Shown here piece by piece: positions 1-11,799 of a stretch of DNA of 64,000 bases. Every line of letters begins with the position of its first letter. Positions within the stretch are counted from its first letter, which is position 1. A program made the translations under genes and the position numbers. The notes beneath the pieces are model-generated. The model was not told the origin of the DNA. It worked only from the letters and a program-made list of their open reading frames with translations, and searched no databases. Source of the DNA: Triplophysa rosa (taxonomy: Eukaryota > Chordata > Actinopteri > Cypriniformes > Nemacheilidae); NCBI RefSeq assembly GCF_024868665.1, contig NC_079894.1, positions 3,559,426-3,623,425 on the forward strand, written 5' to 3'.

Positions 1-1067
1 TGTGTTCAAGCACTGTCTAAAGAGCTGGTTTCTAATTGCGACGTGTTTTGCAGTGTTGAGCATTGTAGCCAATCGCGTACAACTGATGGACAGCTATAGT
101 GAGGACTCGATACTCTTTATCACAATTTAAATAAACATTTTAGCTCATCATGCTCCTGGTCCCATTTCAGATCTCCTTGATGGCAGCTTAGCCTTTAGCG
201 GCTTTGGTATAAGTTTAGCCTACGGAAAAAAGGTTAGGAAAACTTTAATATCACATTAACAATAAAGGCTATTTTAAACAAATTTAGCATAAATAAATAA
301 AAACCTTTCAACAGTCCAATTGCTTCCATTGTTTCCCTCATCTGTAAGTCGCTTAGGATAAAAGCGTCTGCTAAATGACTAAATGTAAATGTAAATCACT
401 AATCAAATATAGAATAGCTACTATTTGCCAGCAATATTTTAGTGGATTCGCTCTTGGTTGTCTCTCCCATATTGAGTTACTACATGTTTAAAAATGCATT
501 AAACAGGAATTCCTAATATTTTGTTGCTTGTTGCGTGAGAAAATAATCTAATCTGATCATCTGAACTGTCCAAAATATTTGCCTTTGGGACTTTATTTGG
601 GCTTGACCCCTGTAATTGCTGCTTGCAGCTATATTTCCAAATGTAATTGAATTTATACATGCTCAGTTTTATTGCAATCATTCATTAAACATTGATTTAA
701 CAGGTGAATTTCCAGCATAATGTAATAGTCCAAATAAATCACTTTGATACAGTGTTACATTTGTTCTGTTTTCCTGATTCACCCACAATTATCAGGCTTT
801 GGATTTTTCTCATGACAGAAAAATTGCACAAGACACAGACACAAATATCAGTCTAGCACTTTACATAGGGAAACAGTTCATACAATTAAAAACTACAATA
901 TTTTCCCACTTTTTGACTATGATTTAGCTTGAAGTTGTTACTTTGAAAATGTATTTATTGATTGATAGATTGGTTTTGACAGGTCTGTTCCTCTAAACCA
1001 CACACAGATCAAGATTAAAACACAGAAATATTTCCTGTTATTCTACAAGTGAAGGAGCCACTTCAAC
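1..1067. other. Upstream flank of the zinc-finger gene, no gene seen
   Basis: No coding region is supported. At about 340-396 lies the conserved tail of a widespread fish repeat (core GGATAAAAGCGTCTGCTAAA), which recurs at 12.74 kb and, inverted, at 25.09 kb. The rest is AT-rich and unremarkable. Confidence 0.6.
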
Positions 1068-2189
1068 ATGACTGATACAGACACATGTGGAACAGTGAAT
1101 GAACATACTGAGGAACAAAGAGGTTGGTAGATCACTCTACAATTCTATTAGGATTTTATGGTCTTGATGTGAAAATGACAGGGAAATCCCAAAATTGTGT
1201 TTGTTTTTCATTCATGTTTTTCATTCATTTCAGACCAGATTGAACTTGAAGATCCTGACAAAGAAACACTTGCAATTCAGTTGAGACTTCACACTGGAAA
1301 GCCATACACATGTATTCATTGTGGAAAGGGTTTTACACAGAAGGGAAATCTTGAAGCGCACATGAGAGTTCACACCGGAGAGCGTCCAAACACATGTGCT
1401 CTGTGTGGAAAGAGTTTTGGACACAAAAGCAGTTTTGAGAAACACATGAGAATTCACACTGGAGAGCGGCCATACACATGTCATGAGTGTGGAAAGGGCT
1501 TCATACAGAAAAGCGGTCTGGAGTACCACTTGAGACTTCACACTGGAGAGCGGCCACACGCATGTATTGAGTGTGGAAAGAGTTTCACAAGCGAAAATAG
1601 TATGAAGATCCAAATGAGAGTTCACACTGGAGAGCGTCCATACACGTGTGTTCAGTGTGGAAAGAGTTTAAGAAAGAAAGGCAGTTTTGAGAATCACATG
1701 AGAATTCACACTGGAGAGCGGCCATACACATGTATTGAGTGTGGAAAGAGTTACACAAGCGGAAATAGTATGAAGATCCACTTGAGAATTCACTCTGGAG
1801 AGCGTCCATTCCCATGTGATCACTGTGAAAAGAGTTTCACACATAAAGGCAATCTTGAGAGACACTTGAGAATTCACACTGGAGAGCAGCCATATACATG
1901 TATTGAGTGTGGAATGAGTTTCACATGTGCATATAGTATGAAGGTCCACATGAGAGTTCACACTGGGGAGCGGCCATACGTGTGTGTTTACTGTGGAAAG
2001 AGTTTCGGACAAAAATGCAGTCTTGAGAATCACGTGAAAACTCACACTGGAGAGCGGCCGTACACATGCACCGAGTGTGGAAAGGGTTACATACAAAAAC
2101 ACAATTTGACGATGCACATGAAAAGTCACACTGGGAAAAAGTGCGAAAGTGTTTCACGTGCAAAGGAAGACTTCCAGAATTCAGACTGA
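1068..2189 (+). CDS. C2H2 zinc-finger protein, two coding exons, ten fingers
   Basis: Exon 1 (1068-1122) encodes a short acidic start, [18 protein letters not shown], and ends at a GTTGGT donor. Exon 2 (1234-2189) follows a TTCATTTCAG acceptor in matching phase. It carries ten tandem C2H2 fingers joined by TGERP-type linkers. Such proteins are nuclear DNA binders; the target is unknown. Finger 4 has lost its first zinc-binding histidine (IQMRVH instead of xHMRVH) and finger 5 has Leu where the usual Phe sits, so about eight or nine fingers should fold normally. The acidic leader followed by an unbroken finger array resembles the large tandemly expanded fish zinc-finger families; no KRAB, SCAN or BTB domain is seen. 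I chose the upstream ATG because the acidic leader joins in frame to DQIELED in exon 2, whereas the exon-2-only reading would begin inside the intron. Confidence 0.85.
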
Positions 2190-2419
2190 TGAGCACAAAA
2201 GTGTGTTACAAGAACGTTCCTTTGAGGTTTTTGAAAACGTTTTAAGAACGTTCCCAGCTCACAAAAGTCACCATCATGGTGATCAGTGTTTCCTTGAGTT
2301 GGGCTCTTGACCCTTGACTTTACTGTTAATTTTTTAGGTGTGCTGCAACTGTGTGCTTTAAAAAATCATTTTTGGCAGTGCAAATGAGAATGTAATCAAA
2401 TGTAATTGGTTGGTGGTCA

Positions 2420-3035
2420 TTACGCGGGTCTCCATCACTCTGGTTTTATTCGCATTTTGAAGTTTCGCATCAGAAGCGGGTGATGGAAACAGAAAATTTA
2501 GATTAAAAATCCCTTAATTCGTTTTTAAGATCGCTTGAGGTGGTTTTTCATTTTTGCAAAAAAGGGTTAATTCGAATTATGGGAGATGGAAACACATTTG
2601 CAGAATAAATTCCTCCAAAAAGTCACGTAGCTGCACTATGAGACTGCGTAATCTGACTAACCAGAGTACTGATCTTGTTACACAGCATCAGAAATGTTGT
2701 TATGGTCATTCTTAAATGCCTGAGCAAAGACGTCAAGTATTTCTGTAATTGCCTCTCAGAACTGTCGCGAGTCACGACTGTGTTTCCCAAACAGCAGACA
2801 TCCACAAAAGCACCGCATTTATTGTGTTTCATAATCGTCTGCTTGCGCAAGTATTGTTATGAAAATTATTATATTCAGTGGCTTCTCTTACTTTCATTTC
2901 TGATATTTATTGGCAGTTTATTAGGAAGTGACGATCGACTAGTTGGATGGAAACTGTGCTTATTCGCAAATGCTTTATGCAATATTCCAATTTTGCGCAT
3001 AAACTAAATTCGCAACTTTGGATGGAGACCCGGCT
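2420..3035. repeat. Fold-back (MITE-like) element between the zinc-finger gene and the V cluster
   Basis: The two ends are inverted relative to each other: CGGGTCTCCATC near 2425 and GATGGAGACCCGG near 3021. The internal arms also resemble each other inverted (TTCGCA and TGCGAA-rich stretches). No transposase is present. The flanks 2190-2419 and 3036-3804 hold no recognised gene. Confidence 0.6.
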
Positions 3036-3804
3036 ATTGAAATGACCATCATCTTGTAGCTTGGTTCACTGATCTCATCTGGATTGGGTGCTGTGCTGTT
3101 GATCCTGAAAGAACATAATAAGGTAACAGAGTTTTATTGCATTTTGTTGTCTGGAAAGATTTGTGAAAACGGGATGTAAATAAAATGTGTTTGCTAGTAA
3201 TATGTGCATGTTATAGCTACAATAAAACAAGTTATACTAATACAGTAATAGTTACTGTCATGCTTAGTTTTTTATAATTTTCGCTTTGTTTCACAGATGT
3301 GCAATTTTGGTCATGCTTACAATAAAAGAAAATCCAGACCTAAACTTTGGTGTCCATTTTTCAGTGTTTATTCTTCATTAATCCACTGATCTGTATTTTT
3401 TTGCAAATGCCGAGTTGTCTAGAAATATACTTTTTAATTAATTAATATTAGTTAATAAATACAAAATTATATTTGGTATAAATATTATACTAAATATCAT
3501 ACTTCATACTACGCCCAAACACATGTTCAGTGTGGGAACGGATAGCTTGTCTTGGGACACACCATTAGAGACCCCTCACCTGTCTTAATGAAAATATACA
3601 AATAAGTGTAGATAGCAAATTGCAAAGTCCTCACCCTCATTTTATTTCATACTCTTCATTCTTGTCTAAGAAATAAACCATAAACACAAATGTGCCTTCC
3701 TCAAGGAGGTGGAGCTGTCCGATTAGTTTGTAAAACAACACACGGATACATATTCTGTAGAAAACTGTAGATCTTAACTCAAGGTGTTTCTGTCAGTTAT
3801 TAGT

Positions 3805-4241
3805 ATGCTGCTCCATATCCTGATGATTCTTTATCTTTTTAAAGGTTATTGAATTACAATCATATTTTCAAAATAGAAAAAATACACATTTGATTCTTAT
3901 TCGTTAATAAGCTCATTTTTGACTGATTGTAGTTCATTATGTTTTTTTTTTTTTGCAGGGAATGTTGATGCAGATGTGTTGACGGCATTCTTCACAGAGA
4001 AACATGTTTCGGCAGGCGAAAACGTGACACTGTCCTGCAACTACACTGGCTATGTAAATAATCTACAGTGGTACCGTCAGTATCCCAGATCCAAACCTCA
4101 GTTTCTCGTTCTTCACACTGAGCTCAGTGGTCAGTCAGAGTTTGGTCTGTACGCCGCGGCTGATAAAGAAGTTAAACGTATGGATCTGAGTATCTTCTCT
4201 ACACAAGTGACAGATTCAGTGTATTACTGCGCCCTGAAACC
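3805..4241 (+). CDS. TRAV: T-cell receptor alpha/delta variable segment V1 (leader + V exon)
   Basis: Leader exon 3805-3844 encodes the hydrophobic signal MLLHILMILYLFK. The V exon 3959-4241 follows a long T-tract plus GCAG acceptor and joins in phase 1. The Ig V hallmarks are all present: first Cys in VTLSCNY, Trp in LQWYRQ, and the second Cys in DSVYYCAL. The segment ends at a CACAGTG heptamer immediately after the YYCALKP codons. It is a germline segment that must be joined to a J on the opposite strand by inversion. V-alpha and V-delta cannot be told apart because teleosts share one pool. The LTAFF-containing N terminus and the short C'-C'' region differ from V2 and V3, so it belongs to a different V subgroup. 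Its recombination signal is unusual (see the separate entry). Confidence 0.9.
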
Positions 4242-4277
4242 CACAGTGACAAGAAACAAACACGCTGTAGAAAAACC
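4242..4277 (+). promoter_or_regulatory. V1 recombination signal with a short (20 bp) spacer
   Basis: Perfect heptamer CACAGTG at 4242-4248 and nonamer AGAAAAACC at 4269-4277. The spacer is only 20 bp, against 22 bp in the two neighbouring V segments. Confidence 0.8.
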
Positions 4278-4381
4278 TGCCCACAGCCGACATCACACAC
4301 GTTTGCACAGAAGTAATGTGTGTGGGAGGAGTTGATTGTTTTGTACCGTAAACTTCATACAGATCAAATCAGAGAAAACAC

Positions 4382-4389
4382 TGACGTAG
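4382..4389 (+). promoter_or_regulatory. CRE-like motif in the V2 promoter region
   Basis: TGACGTAG lies about 35 bp upstream of the V2 ATG. TCR V promoters in mammals often carry a CRE-like decamer, so this is a plausible CREB/ATF site, inferred from motif and position only. Confidence 0.4.
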
Positions 4390-4423
4390 TGTATACAGAC
4401 AGTGAATGCAGAATCTCTGAACA

Positions 4424-4874
4424 ATGTCGATCATCTCTTTTGTTTTAATATTTACCTTCAGCTACTGTAAGTATTCCTATGCACCTCATTCTATACTATT
4501 ACTAAAATATTTATAAAAATGTGTTTTAATGCAAATCTGTAATTGATCAATTGCCTTTTTATTCATGTCTGTGCAGGTGATGCTAATGTGAATCCTATCA
4601 GACCAGACAACACATCTGTGTGTATAACTGAAGGACACAACATCACTCTGTCCTGTACATATGATGGATCAGCTAAAAGTCTTCACTGGTACAGGCAGAC
4701 GTCTGGATCAACACCACAGTTTCTAGTGCTTATTATGGAGTCCTCTAAATATATCACCAAATCTACTCCACCACAAGCACACATGAGCATCAGTCTTCAT
4801 GATAAACATGTGTATCTGGAGATCTCCTCTGTTAAAGTCACAGACTCTGATCTGTATTACTGCGCCCTGCAGCC
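4424..4874 (+). CDS. TRAV: T-cell receptor alpha/delta variable segment V2 (leader + V exon)
   Basis: Leader exon 4424-4466 (MSIISFVLIFTFSY) ends at a consensus GTAAGT donor. The V exon 4577-4874 follows GTGCAG and restores the frame as Cys-Asp-Ala-Asn. Key residues: first Cys in ITLSCTYDGS, Trp in LHWYRQTSGS, second Cys in DLYYCALQP. Potential N-glycosylation sites are seen at NTS near the start and NIT before the first Cys. The 3' signal is complete, so the segment looks functional. It is closely related to V3 (shared SGSxxFLLxxxxS-YxT pattern and YYCALxP end), so the two are tandem duplicates. Confidence 0.92.
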
Positions 4875-4912
4875 CACAGTGACACAAAACACAACAAAGC
4901 TCAATAAAAACC
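4875..4912 (+). promoter_or_regulatory. V2 23-type recombination signal
   Basis: Heptamer CACAGTG 4875-4881, 22-bp spacer, nonamer ATAAAAACC 4904-4912. Confidence 0.9.
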
Positions 4913-4929
4913 TCATTTACTCTTGATTG

Positions 4930-5600
4930 CAACTTCATGCATTCGTAATATTTTTAAGAAGAACCACCTTTCTCCATTTGTCGCTTCATTTTCCGTCTGG
5001 GCTTTTATTTTTCTGTACTAGGCAATATTATCATTTTTTTAAACAAGGCTTTGGGACATATAGTTGTTTACAGTTTAGGGAGAGGTTGTGTCCCTTTCTG
5101 CCTCAGTCTTTTTCCTTATTGCACAGCTGTTTTTCTCCCTGTAAAGTGTGATTTTTTAATAATGTTACACAAATTCTTGTCTATCAGTGGCATTTTAAAA
5201 GCTATAATAAAAACACTAAAATATACAATTAAAATCAGTATGTTACACAACTTTCTTAGACAAATACACATACAGTAATACGGTAAACACACCGGTCCAC
5301 GCAACATATAATTGCAGTAGTTTAAGCAAAGGGTTTTTGGCAAAGTTTCATTTACTTTACGTATGAAATGAATACAGATATAACTTTCCTTCATTCAAAA
5401 TCACAGGTGTGTACCTCAAATACAAGATCTGCCAGAAGGTGAAGCTCTGTGAATCATTAGTCCATGTTTCAATCCTACTTTAAACAGAGCATATATAGTT
5501 GTTTTCTTTTCAAGGTAAGCGATTCATAACAATTCAGAAACATATTTTACATGATCTGATTCGTTCTATCACAAATTATGAATTAAATTGTTTGTTTGTT
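4930..5600. other. Spacer between V2 and the broken V exon
   Basis: No intact gene or RSS is visible. Short open frames here lack any family motif. Confidence 0.5.
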
Positions 5601-5610
5601 TGTTTAAACA

Positions 5611-5661
5611 GAGTACGTTGATGCAGATGTGTTGACGGCATTCTTTGAAAACATGTTTTGA
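5611..5661 (+). pseudogene. Truncated V exon related to V1
   Basis: After a pyrimidine/T-rich tract ending in AAACAG, the sequence repeats the first ~40 bp of the V1 V exon almost exactly (the bases coding VDADVLTAFF). It then runs into a TGA at about 5659-5661 and loses all similarity. There is no first Cys, no Trp, no YYC and no RSS, so this is a relic of a V1-type duplicate. Confidence 0.8.
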
Positions 5662-5824
5662 CCATCAAGTCAAGTAAGTGATGCTGATAAAGAAATAAAT
5701 TAAGTGGGCGGTGCTAGCTGAAGGGAAAGGAATTGCAGACGACAAGCGACTGCCTTCATTCTTAAGTTGTGAGAGAAATAATGTGTCACTTCTCTATATA
5801 GAAATCTAAACAAAACAAAAAACA

Positions 5825-6315
5825 ATGCTGCTGCTGCTCTCTCTGTTCATCTTTTTTGACTATTTTGGTAAGAAATGTATTTGTTTTTGTTCTTGTTCTT
5901 TTAACTAGATGACAAATTATTCATTATTCACATTATTCATGCAATGTTGTTCATTATTTTAGTTGTTGTTTTTGTTGTAAATTAAATACAAATTTAACAA
6001 TATTGTTACAGGTGAAACTACTGAGAATGTCATTGAACCAGATAACAGCACCATGTTTTTAATGGAGGATGATACTATTACTTTATCATGTAAATATTCT
6101 GGATCAGTAAAAAGTTTGCTCTGGTACCACCAGAAACCTGGATCCAATCTGGAGTTTCTACTAATGATTGATGAAGCTTCTGAATATGTGACAGAAGCCA
6201 ATCCACCTCATCTGCGTCTGTCAATCAAACTTCATAAAGCAAAGAAACGTGTTACACTTGAAATATCTTCCGCAGCAGTGAGAGATTCTGCGGTGTATTA
6301 TTGTGCTCTGAGGCC
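5825..6315 (+). CDS. TRAV: T-cell receptor alpha/delta variable segment V3 (leader + V exon)
   Basis: Leader exon 5825-5867 (MLLLLSLFIFFDYF) ends at GTAAGA. V exon 6012-6315 starts after TTACAG in the same phase. Ig V landmarks: first Cys in ITLSCKYSGS, Trp in LLWYHQKPGS (His replaces the usual Arg of WYRQ), second Cys in SAVYYCALRP. The segment ends at a CACAGTA heptamer. It is the V nearest to the J-C cluster. Close similarity to V2 points to a recent tandem duplication. Confidence 0.92.
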
Positions 6316-6353
6316 CACAGTAACAGGAAACACATGTACACTGTACAAAAACC
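6316..6353 (+). promoter_or_regulatory. V3 23-type recombination signal
   Basis: Heptamer CACAGTA 6316-6322, 22-bp spacer, perfect consensus nonamer ACAAAAACC 6345-6353. Confidence 0.9.
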
Positions 6354-6599
6354 TACAAAACCTCCATGTAACAATTCCTTTGCAATATACAGAATTGCAA
6401 ATAAACTGCTTTTTATTTTGTGATGCTGTCTTGAGTTTTTCTTTTCAGTGTCATACTGGCCTCCCTCATAAGGAGTGGACTGCGCATCAGACATCACCAA
6501 TCTAGCAAGTTGTTCTTGCTCACTTGTGGACCACAACATGTTAGTTTTCTGGCTAAGTCTCCGTCCCAGATCTGATCCACAGACTGATGCACTGAAAAA

Positions 6600-6870
6600 A
6601 AAAGAATTGTTCACTCAACTTGACTCGTTTGAACAAACGAGTCAAGTTACTCGTTTGCTGTTGACAAGATCTCATCAGAGGAGAATTAAACATCTCCACA
6701 GACACCATTACCATCTTCAATTATTACAGACACCACTTTCACTTTATTTCATATATGTATTAAGATCTTAGTTAGAATTAACACATGTTTATGTTTTTAA
6801 AAATGTTTTGTTTGAAGTCACTAAAGTGATCCGTGTTTAATTCTCCTCTGGTGAGATCTTGACTAAAGAC
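6600..6870. repeat. Fold-back element with a perfect 15-bp hairpin
   Basis: A 32-nt perfect hairpin lies at 6617-6648 (AACTTGACTCGTTTG, 2-nt loop, exact complement). Outer arms near 6664-6690 (AAGATCTCATCAGAGGAG) and 6833-6864 are inverted copies with one or two mismatches. It looks like a small non-autonomous transposon. From 6871 to 7490 nothing is recognised. Confidence 0.6.
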
Positions 6871-7496
6871 TATATGGGTACGTTCATAGTCACTTTTCAG
6901 GATTGACAACCGTATTTACTTAGTCTCGAACTCGAGCCTGTATTTTATCTGCACGCGCCTCCTGTAACCATAGTGACTCACGCGAATAGCATAGATTGTC
7001 AAAAGAATGCAATGGACTTGGAGATGTACAAAAAAATAGGCGTGTGTAATACTTCCCAGTGTACACTGTACAGAAGACTTTACAAGGGGGTTTACATATT
7101 TAAAGTTGGTTTTAATCTGCAAAATGAATTAATATAACATCAGTGACGGCAGTCGCATGTTTAACCAAGCCAAACACTCGCAGTCAGTCTCGCTCATTAC
7201 TTCATGTAAGATCCTGCGAAAGAACGGCTTTATGACCGGTGAGGCGCTGCCGCCACCTACTGGTGAATAATTGAACTGAAACAACTGAATCAATTCCTGT
7301 TCTACACACATTTAACGTTATATTAAGCTTTTATCTTTAACACTCTATTAAAAGTTCCATATCACGTTTAAAGTGTTATTTTTGCGTGTGATCTCATGGA
7401 TTGCACTACAACAAATAAATAAAAATCGCAAGACTCATATGCGTGTAGTATGTTTACACAAGAGGGCTGCCGTTACACTGTGGCGTCTACGAACAA

Positions 7497-7757
7497 CTCA
7501 ACTCAACTCAACTTTATTTACATAGCGCTTTTTACAATTTTCATTGTTACAAAGCAGCTGTACATGAGACATATTGACTATAAGCAAAATAGTCAATAGT
7601 ACAAAAGTTGTACCTGCAAAAACAAGAAAAAGTTGAAAACACAGAAGACAGACATACCCACATACAAAACACTCCACACACACAATATGCACACGTACTA
7701 ACACACATAGACATAGAGACACACACACGGACGCGCGCGCACGCACACACACACGCA

Positions 7758-7808
<51 letters not shown>

Positions 7809-8160
7809 GCTTTGGTTGACTATCCCCGTGGGGACAGTCCATAGGCGTAATGTTTTTATACTGTACAAACTGTATATTCTATCCCCTATCCCTAACCCTA
7901 TCCCTAAACCTAAAGATCATAGAACACTTTTTGCATTTTTAGATTTTAAAAAAATATTGTTCTGTACAATTTATTAGCTGTTTTGCCCGTGGGGACCTCA
8001 ATTTTGGTCCCCACGGTGACACGAGTCCCCATGTGTTGGTGTGTATTCAGGTTTAGGTCCCCAGCGGGATATACAAACATGAACACACACACACACACAC
8101 ACGTACGTACACAGACAAGTACGCACACACAGACACGCTCAGTGAGAGCACACATTTAAG
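7497..8160. repeat. Microsatellite-rich repeat block
   Basis: Contains a common teleost repeat starting with an AACTC run (TTTATTTACATAGCGCTTTTTAC), a (CA/GCAC)n microsatellite at about 7680-7806, two pieces of a GGGGACC..GGTCCCC repeat near 7830-8070, and a second CA/GTAC run at 8082-8130. Open frames here are low-complexity artefacts on both strands. Confidence 0.75.
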
Positions 8161-10734
8161 ATAAAGGAGAGAGAAGCACAGGTCAAATATAACAGATAAT
8201 AAATTCCTATATGCAATATTAATTAAGTAAAACTTTAAAACTCTAAAGCAGCCCCCCCGGTCAGGCAAATAGTGCAAAAACAGTATGCAAATGGTGGCGA
8301 GGAACCCAAAACTCTAATCGAGAAAAAAAACCTCAGGAGAACCCAGGCCCAACCAGGGGATTCCAGTTCCCCTCTGGCAAAAGCTGCTGCCTCTGCACAA
8401 GCTCCAGAGAGCTTGCACAACAAGGCTAAATAAAATAAATAAAATTACTAATAAAATAAATAATAGTTTAAGATTATCATTAATAATCTAATATTCTGCA
8501 TAATATTCTAATATTCAATAATCTGCATAACTGCCACATTAGGCAATGAAGAAACAAAAAACAATCACCTCCTTTTTTCAAAAAACAAATGTAAGTATCC
8601 TATGCCTGTTGATTTTTCTAAGATCATGTGGCAGAATAGTTTTGTTATTTATTTTGTATAGCTAGTCTTTTGCACTTAGCAAACACAGCAAAACGTGGAG
8701 AGCATGACTATGCAATTAGGTGAGTGGACAGAGGAAAATAGCGAATTAACACAAAAAGAATGATTGGATAAATAAATAAAAAAAATTGTCAGGAAATAAT
8801 GTTTTGTCTGGACTTGGACGACTAAATAAGTGTCCTGGCATAACATTATCATCTAACCCAGTGTACTGTATAAGTTGACTGAGGTCAATTTACTGATGTG
8901 TAAGCGACTATAAAATAAAAACATAATTACAGTATATTAAGTAAATTTGTGTGGTGTAAGGTTTATGCAAGCCAGAAATAAAGCCTATAGCCTTTTTGAT
9001 AAACCCTAATAGCTGGAAATCATGTTTTTGATATACGGAGGATATAGATCTTCCATCCTGATAGTTCATGTTTACAAAACCAAGTTTATGCCCGCTCTTA
9101 AATTAAAGGCTATGGAAAACATGGATGTTTAGTTTAGTTAAACATCATTTGAAAAAGCTATTTCTAATCTATACATTTCAACAAACTTGTAATTAACACT
9201 TTAAAATAGTTTCTGAGTTATTCTTAGACTTGTGAAATAATGACCAACCATTACTTTGGCATACTAGAAAAATAATAGTTTGATCATGCATTGCTAGTGT
9301 TGATCAGGTAGGCCTTTGTTCATTGTTGTTTATCCATGATTTCAAATAAGAATCCTTCAATGGCTTTTTAGTGCAAACCATTAACCCAATTGATGCAAAG
9401 TAACTACTTGAGCACTAGTTAAAGCCCAAATTATCCAAAATAACTAACTGAGTTTAAATCATTTGCTGACAGCTTGGTCCCCCCAGTTAAAAAATCCCAT
9501 CTGAGCCCCTGACTAAGTCAATAGTGTTTTTTTTCTGTACTTTTCTTTAGTAATTCTGTTTGTTAACAACAAATGTTCATCATTTATGGCTTAATCATCA
9601 CCCAATTATCTCATTCACTTCAACACTTTATAGACTCTGTAGTGTGCACTCATACAGACACTGAGCAGTGTTCATTTACTTTGTCACTTAACTCAGGCAA
9701 AGCATCAAGATGGCTCTTTTCAGAATATTTACTATTCAGAATATGAGTCATGTTGTGTGAATGAAATCTTCACAGTTTAGTTTCTCCTGTATTCTACACA
9801 AAGTGGGCCACATCTGGGCCACAGCCTTTTATGTAATAATTTCTGGGCCAAATCCGGGCACACAACAACTCCACATTGTTACTCAGGCAGCTGTTTTGAC
9901 ACAGACACTCAAATGTGAAGTGAAATCTATTTTATTAAGTTATACTTTAATGTGTTTGTGCATGCATTGATTGTAACGTCTTTATTTAGTGCATTACAGG
10001 TCTGTTGTATTTCGTTATATTTGGTTGCTCATGCAAACTGTCCTTGTCTATCCTTTTGACTTTCTCTCCATCCGACTTGAATGTGGCATACATTGCTCGT
10101 TGATGTGGAGCACTTATACGGCAAAAGAAGGCCAACAGCACCACCTGCTGTTTGACACACTGGCATGCAGGAGTATGTCTTCAAACAACGTAAATTGCAT
10201 ATACTATTTATTGTTTGTTTAACCGAAACTTCTTGGCTTACAGTATGTCTTACAGTATAATCATTCAGCACTTATAAGCTCCCTTTACATCGCAGGTTTA
10301 CAGTGAATTCAATATATAAAAACTGCACAACGTTGCGATGTCTACATAAACTACTTTGTAGGCGTAAAATGTATATATGGCCTAATACGATGAAAAAAAT
10401 CCCGGAACGTAAATTTTCGTAACGTAAAGAAATGACATGTTTTCCATGTTATTTTACACCCATCTTATCAATTTTGCAGTGTATTTCTGTAATTTACTAT
10501 TTTTATTTACTTAGTTTTTTATTTTCTAAAAATATATATATTTATAAACATCAAGTAAACTCAATTACAGAAGCAGAACTTAGTCTGAATAAGTTTCAAT
10601 AATTTGTTAAAAGAGCAATTCATTTCGTCAATATATGTGTAACAACTAAATAGTGATCAAGTTTAATGATTAAATGTTTTCCTGGTGATTATAACTGTGT
10701 TTGTATGTTAACTTGGCAAGAAGATTGTATGCTG
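8161..10734. other. AT-rich interval, no gene recognised
   Basis: No supported coding region, RNA gene or RSS. The frames at 9761-10271 are short and show no motif. Confidence 0.5.
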
Positions 10735-11799
10735 TACACTGGAAAAAATGCAACATTTGGAAACTTTGGATCAACTTAAAAAATTACTTTAACTTTGGAC
10801 CATTTTTTTGTTATATTTTTGCTTTGGTTCAAACTTTAAATTTGAACTTTATTTTTTAAACTTTATTTATAAACTTTACTAAGTTTATTTTACCAAAGCC
10901 AAAAAAGGATTTATTATGGAGACCATATGCCATTTTTTACTTTGTTAAATTTTTTCATTTTGGAATAACCTAATATTTAACTTCTATTTAGTATAGCTAC
11001 AGTATATACAACTATAGCTTTCGCGTTTAAACAAATGACAAAAAAATGTAATTTTGTTACAGACAATTTAATTAAAATTTCCCAAGGTTCTAATTTAATG
11101 CTCAAATTTATGTTAAAATTAAATGTTAAAATTATCAATGTCAATTGCATTGAGTCAATATCACTTTTGCACCCACAATTAATGTTGAAAAAATGTTGAA
11201 ACTTAAAAAAAAACACCACATTCTATACAATATATACAAGATTCACACATTAACGCCATAAGACCTTCCTAAAATTTAAGTAAATAACTGCAAATGATTA
11301 CAATCACTGTCATCTGATCCTAATGGATCTTAGTTTTCTTTGTTTCAATAAATGTATTTTTTGAATACTTAACATCAAAACACAATAGTCAAGAGCCCAA
11401 CTAAAGTAAACACTAATCACAATAATGGTGGTTTGTTGAAGTTTCAACATTCAACATTAATTGTGGGTGCAAAACTGATATTGACTCTGATAATTAACAT
11501 TGACAATTTTAACAATGATTTAATGCTTGCTTGCTATCGGGTAATAGTAAATATAAGTTAAATATTAGGTTATTCCAAAATGAAAAAATGTAACAAAGTA
11601 AAAAATGGAGTATGGCCTTCAAATAAAAATCTTTTTACCTTTTTGGCTTTGGTAAAATAAATATTTTGGTTATTATAAAATTAAAATTTGAAGTTTTAAC
11701 CAAAGCAAAACTATAACTAGAGAAAAAGTAATAAAACTGGCTGTAACGAATTACAGTATTTTTTTTAAGTTGGTCCAAAGTTTCATTTTTTTCAGTGTA
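10735..11799. mobile_element. 1.07-kb palindromic (fold-back) non-autonomous DNA transposon
   Basis: Termini are inverted: TACACTGGAAAAAATG on the left, and ATTTTTTTCAGTGTA on the right. Inner segments pair as well: 10.91-10.97 kb with 11.54-11.63 kb (GGAATAACCTAATATTTAACT and its complement), and 11.14-11.21 kb with 11.42-11.51 kb (CACCCACAATTAATGTTGAA). The whole unit can therefore fold into one long hairpin with a centre near 11.22-11.42 kb. No transposase frame. Confidence 0.8.

Noticed and set aside
1230..2196. Long open frames on the - strand opposite the zinc-finger gene
   Set aside because: They are shadows of the repeated finger codons on the + strand and show no independent motif.
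7498..8155. Frames encoding Cys/Val- or His/Thr-rich peptides
   Set aside because: Translations of the (CA)n microsatellite.
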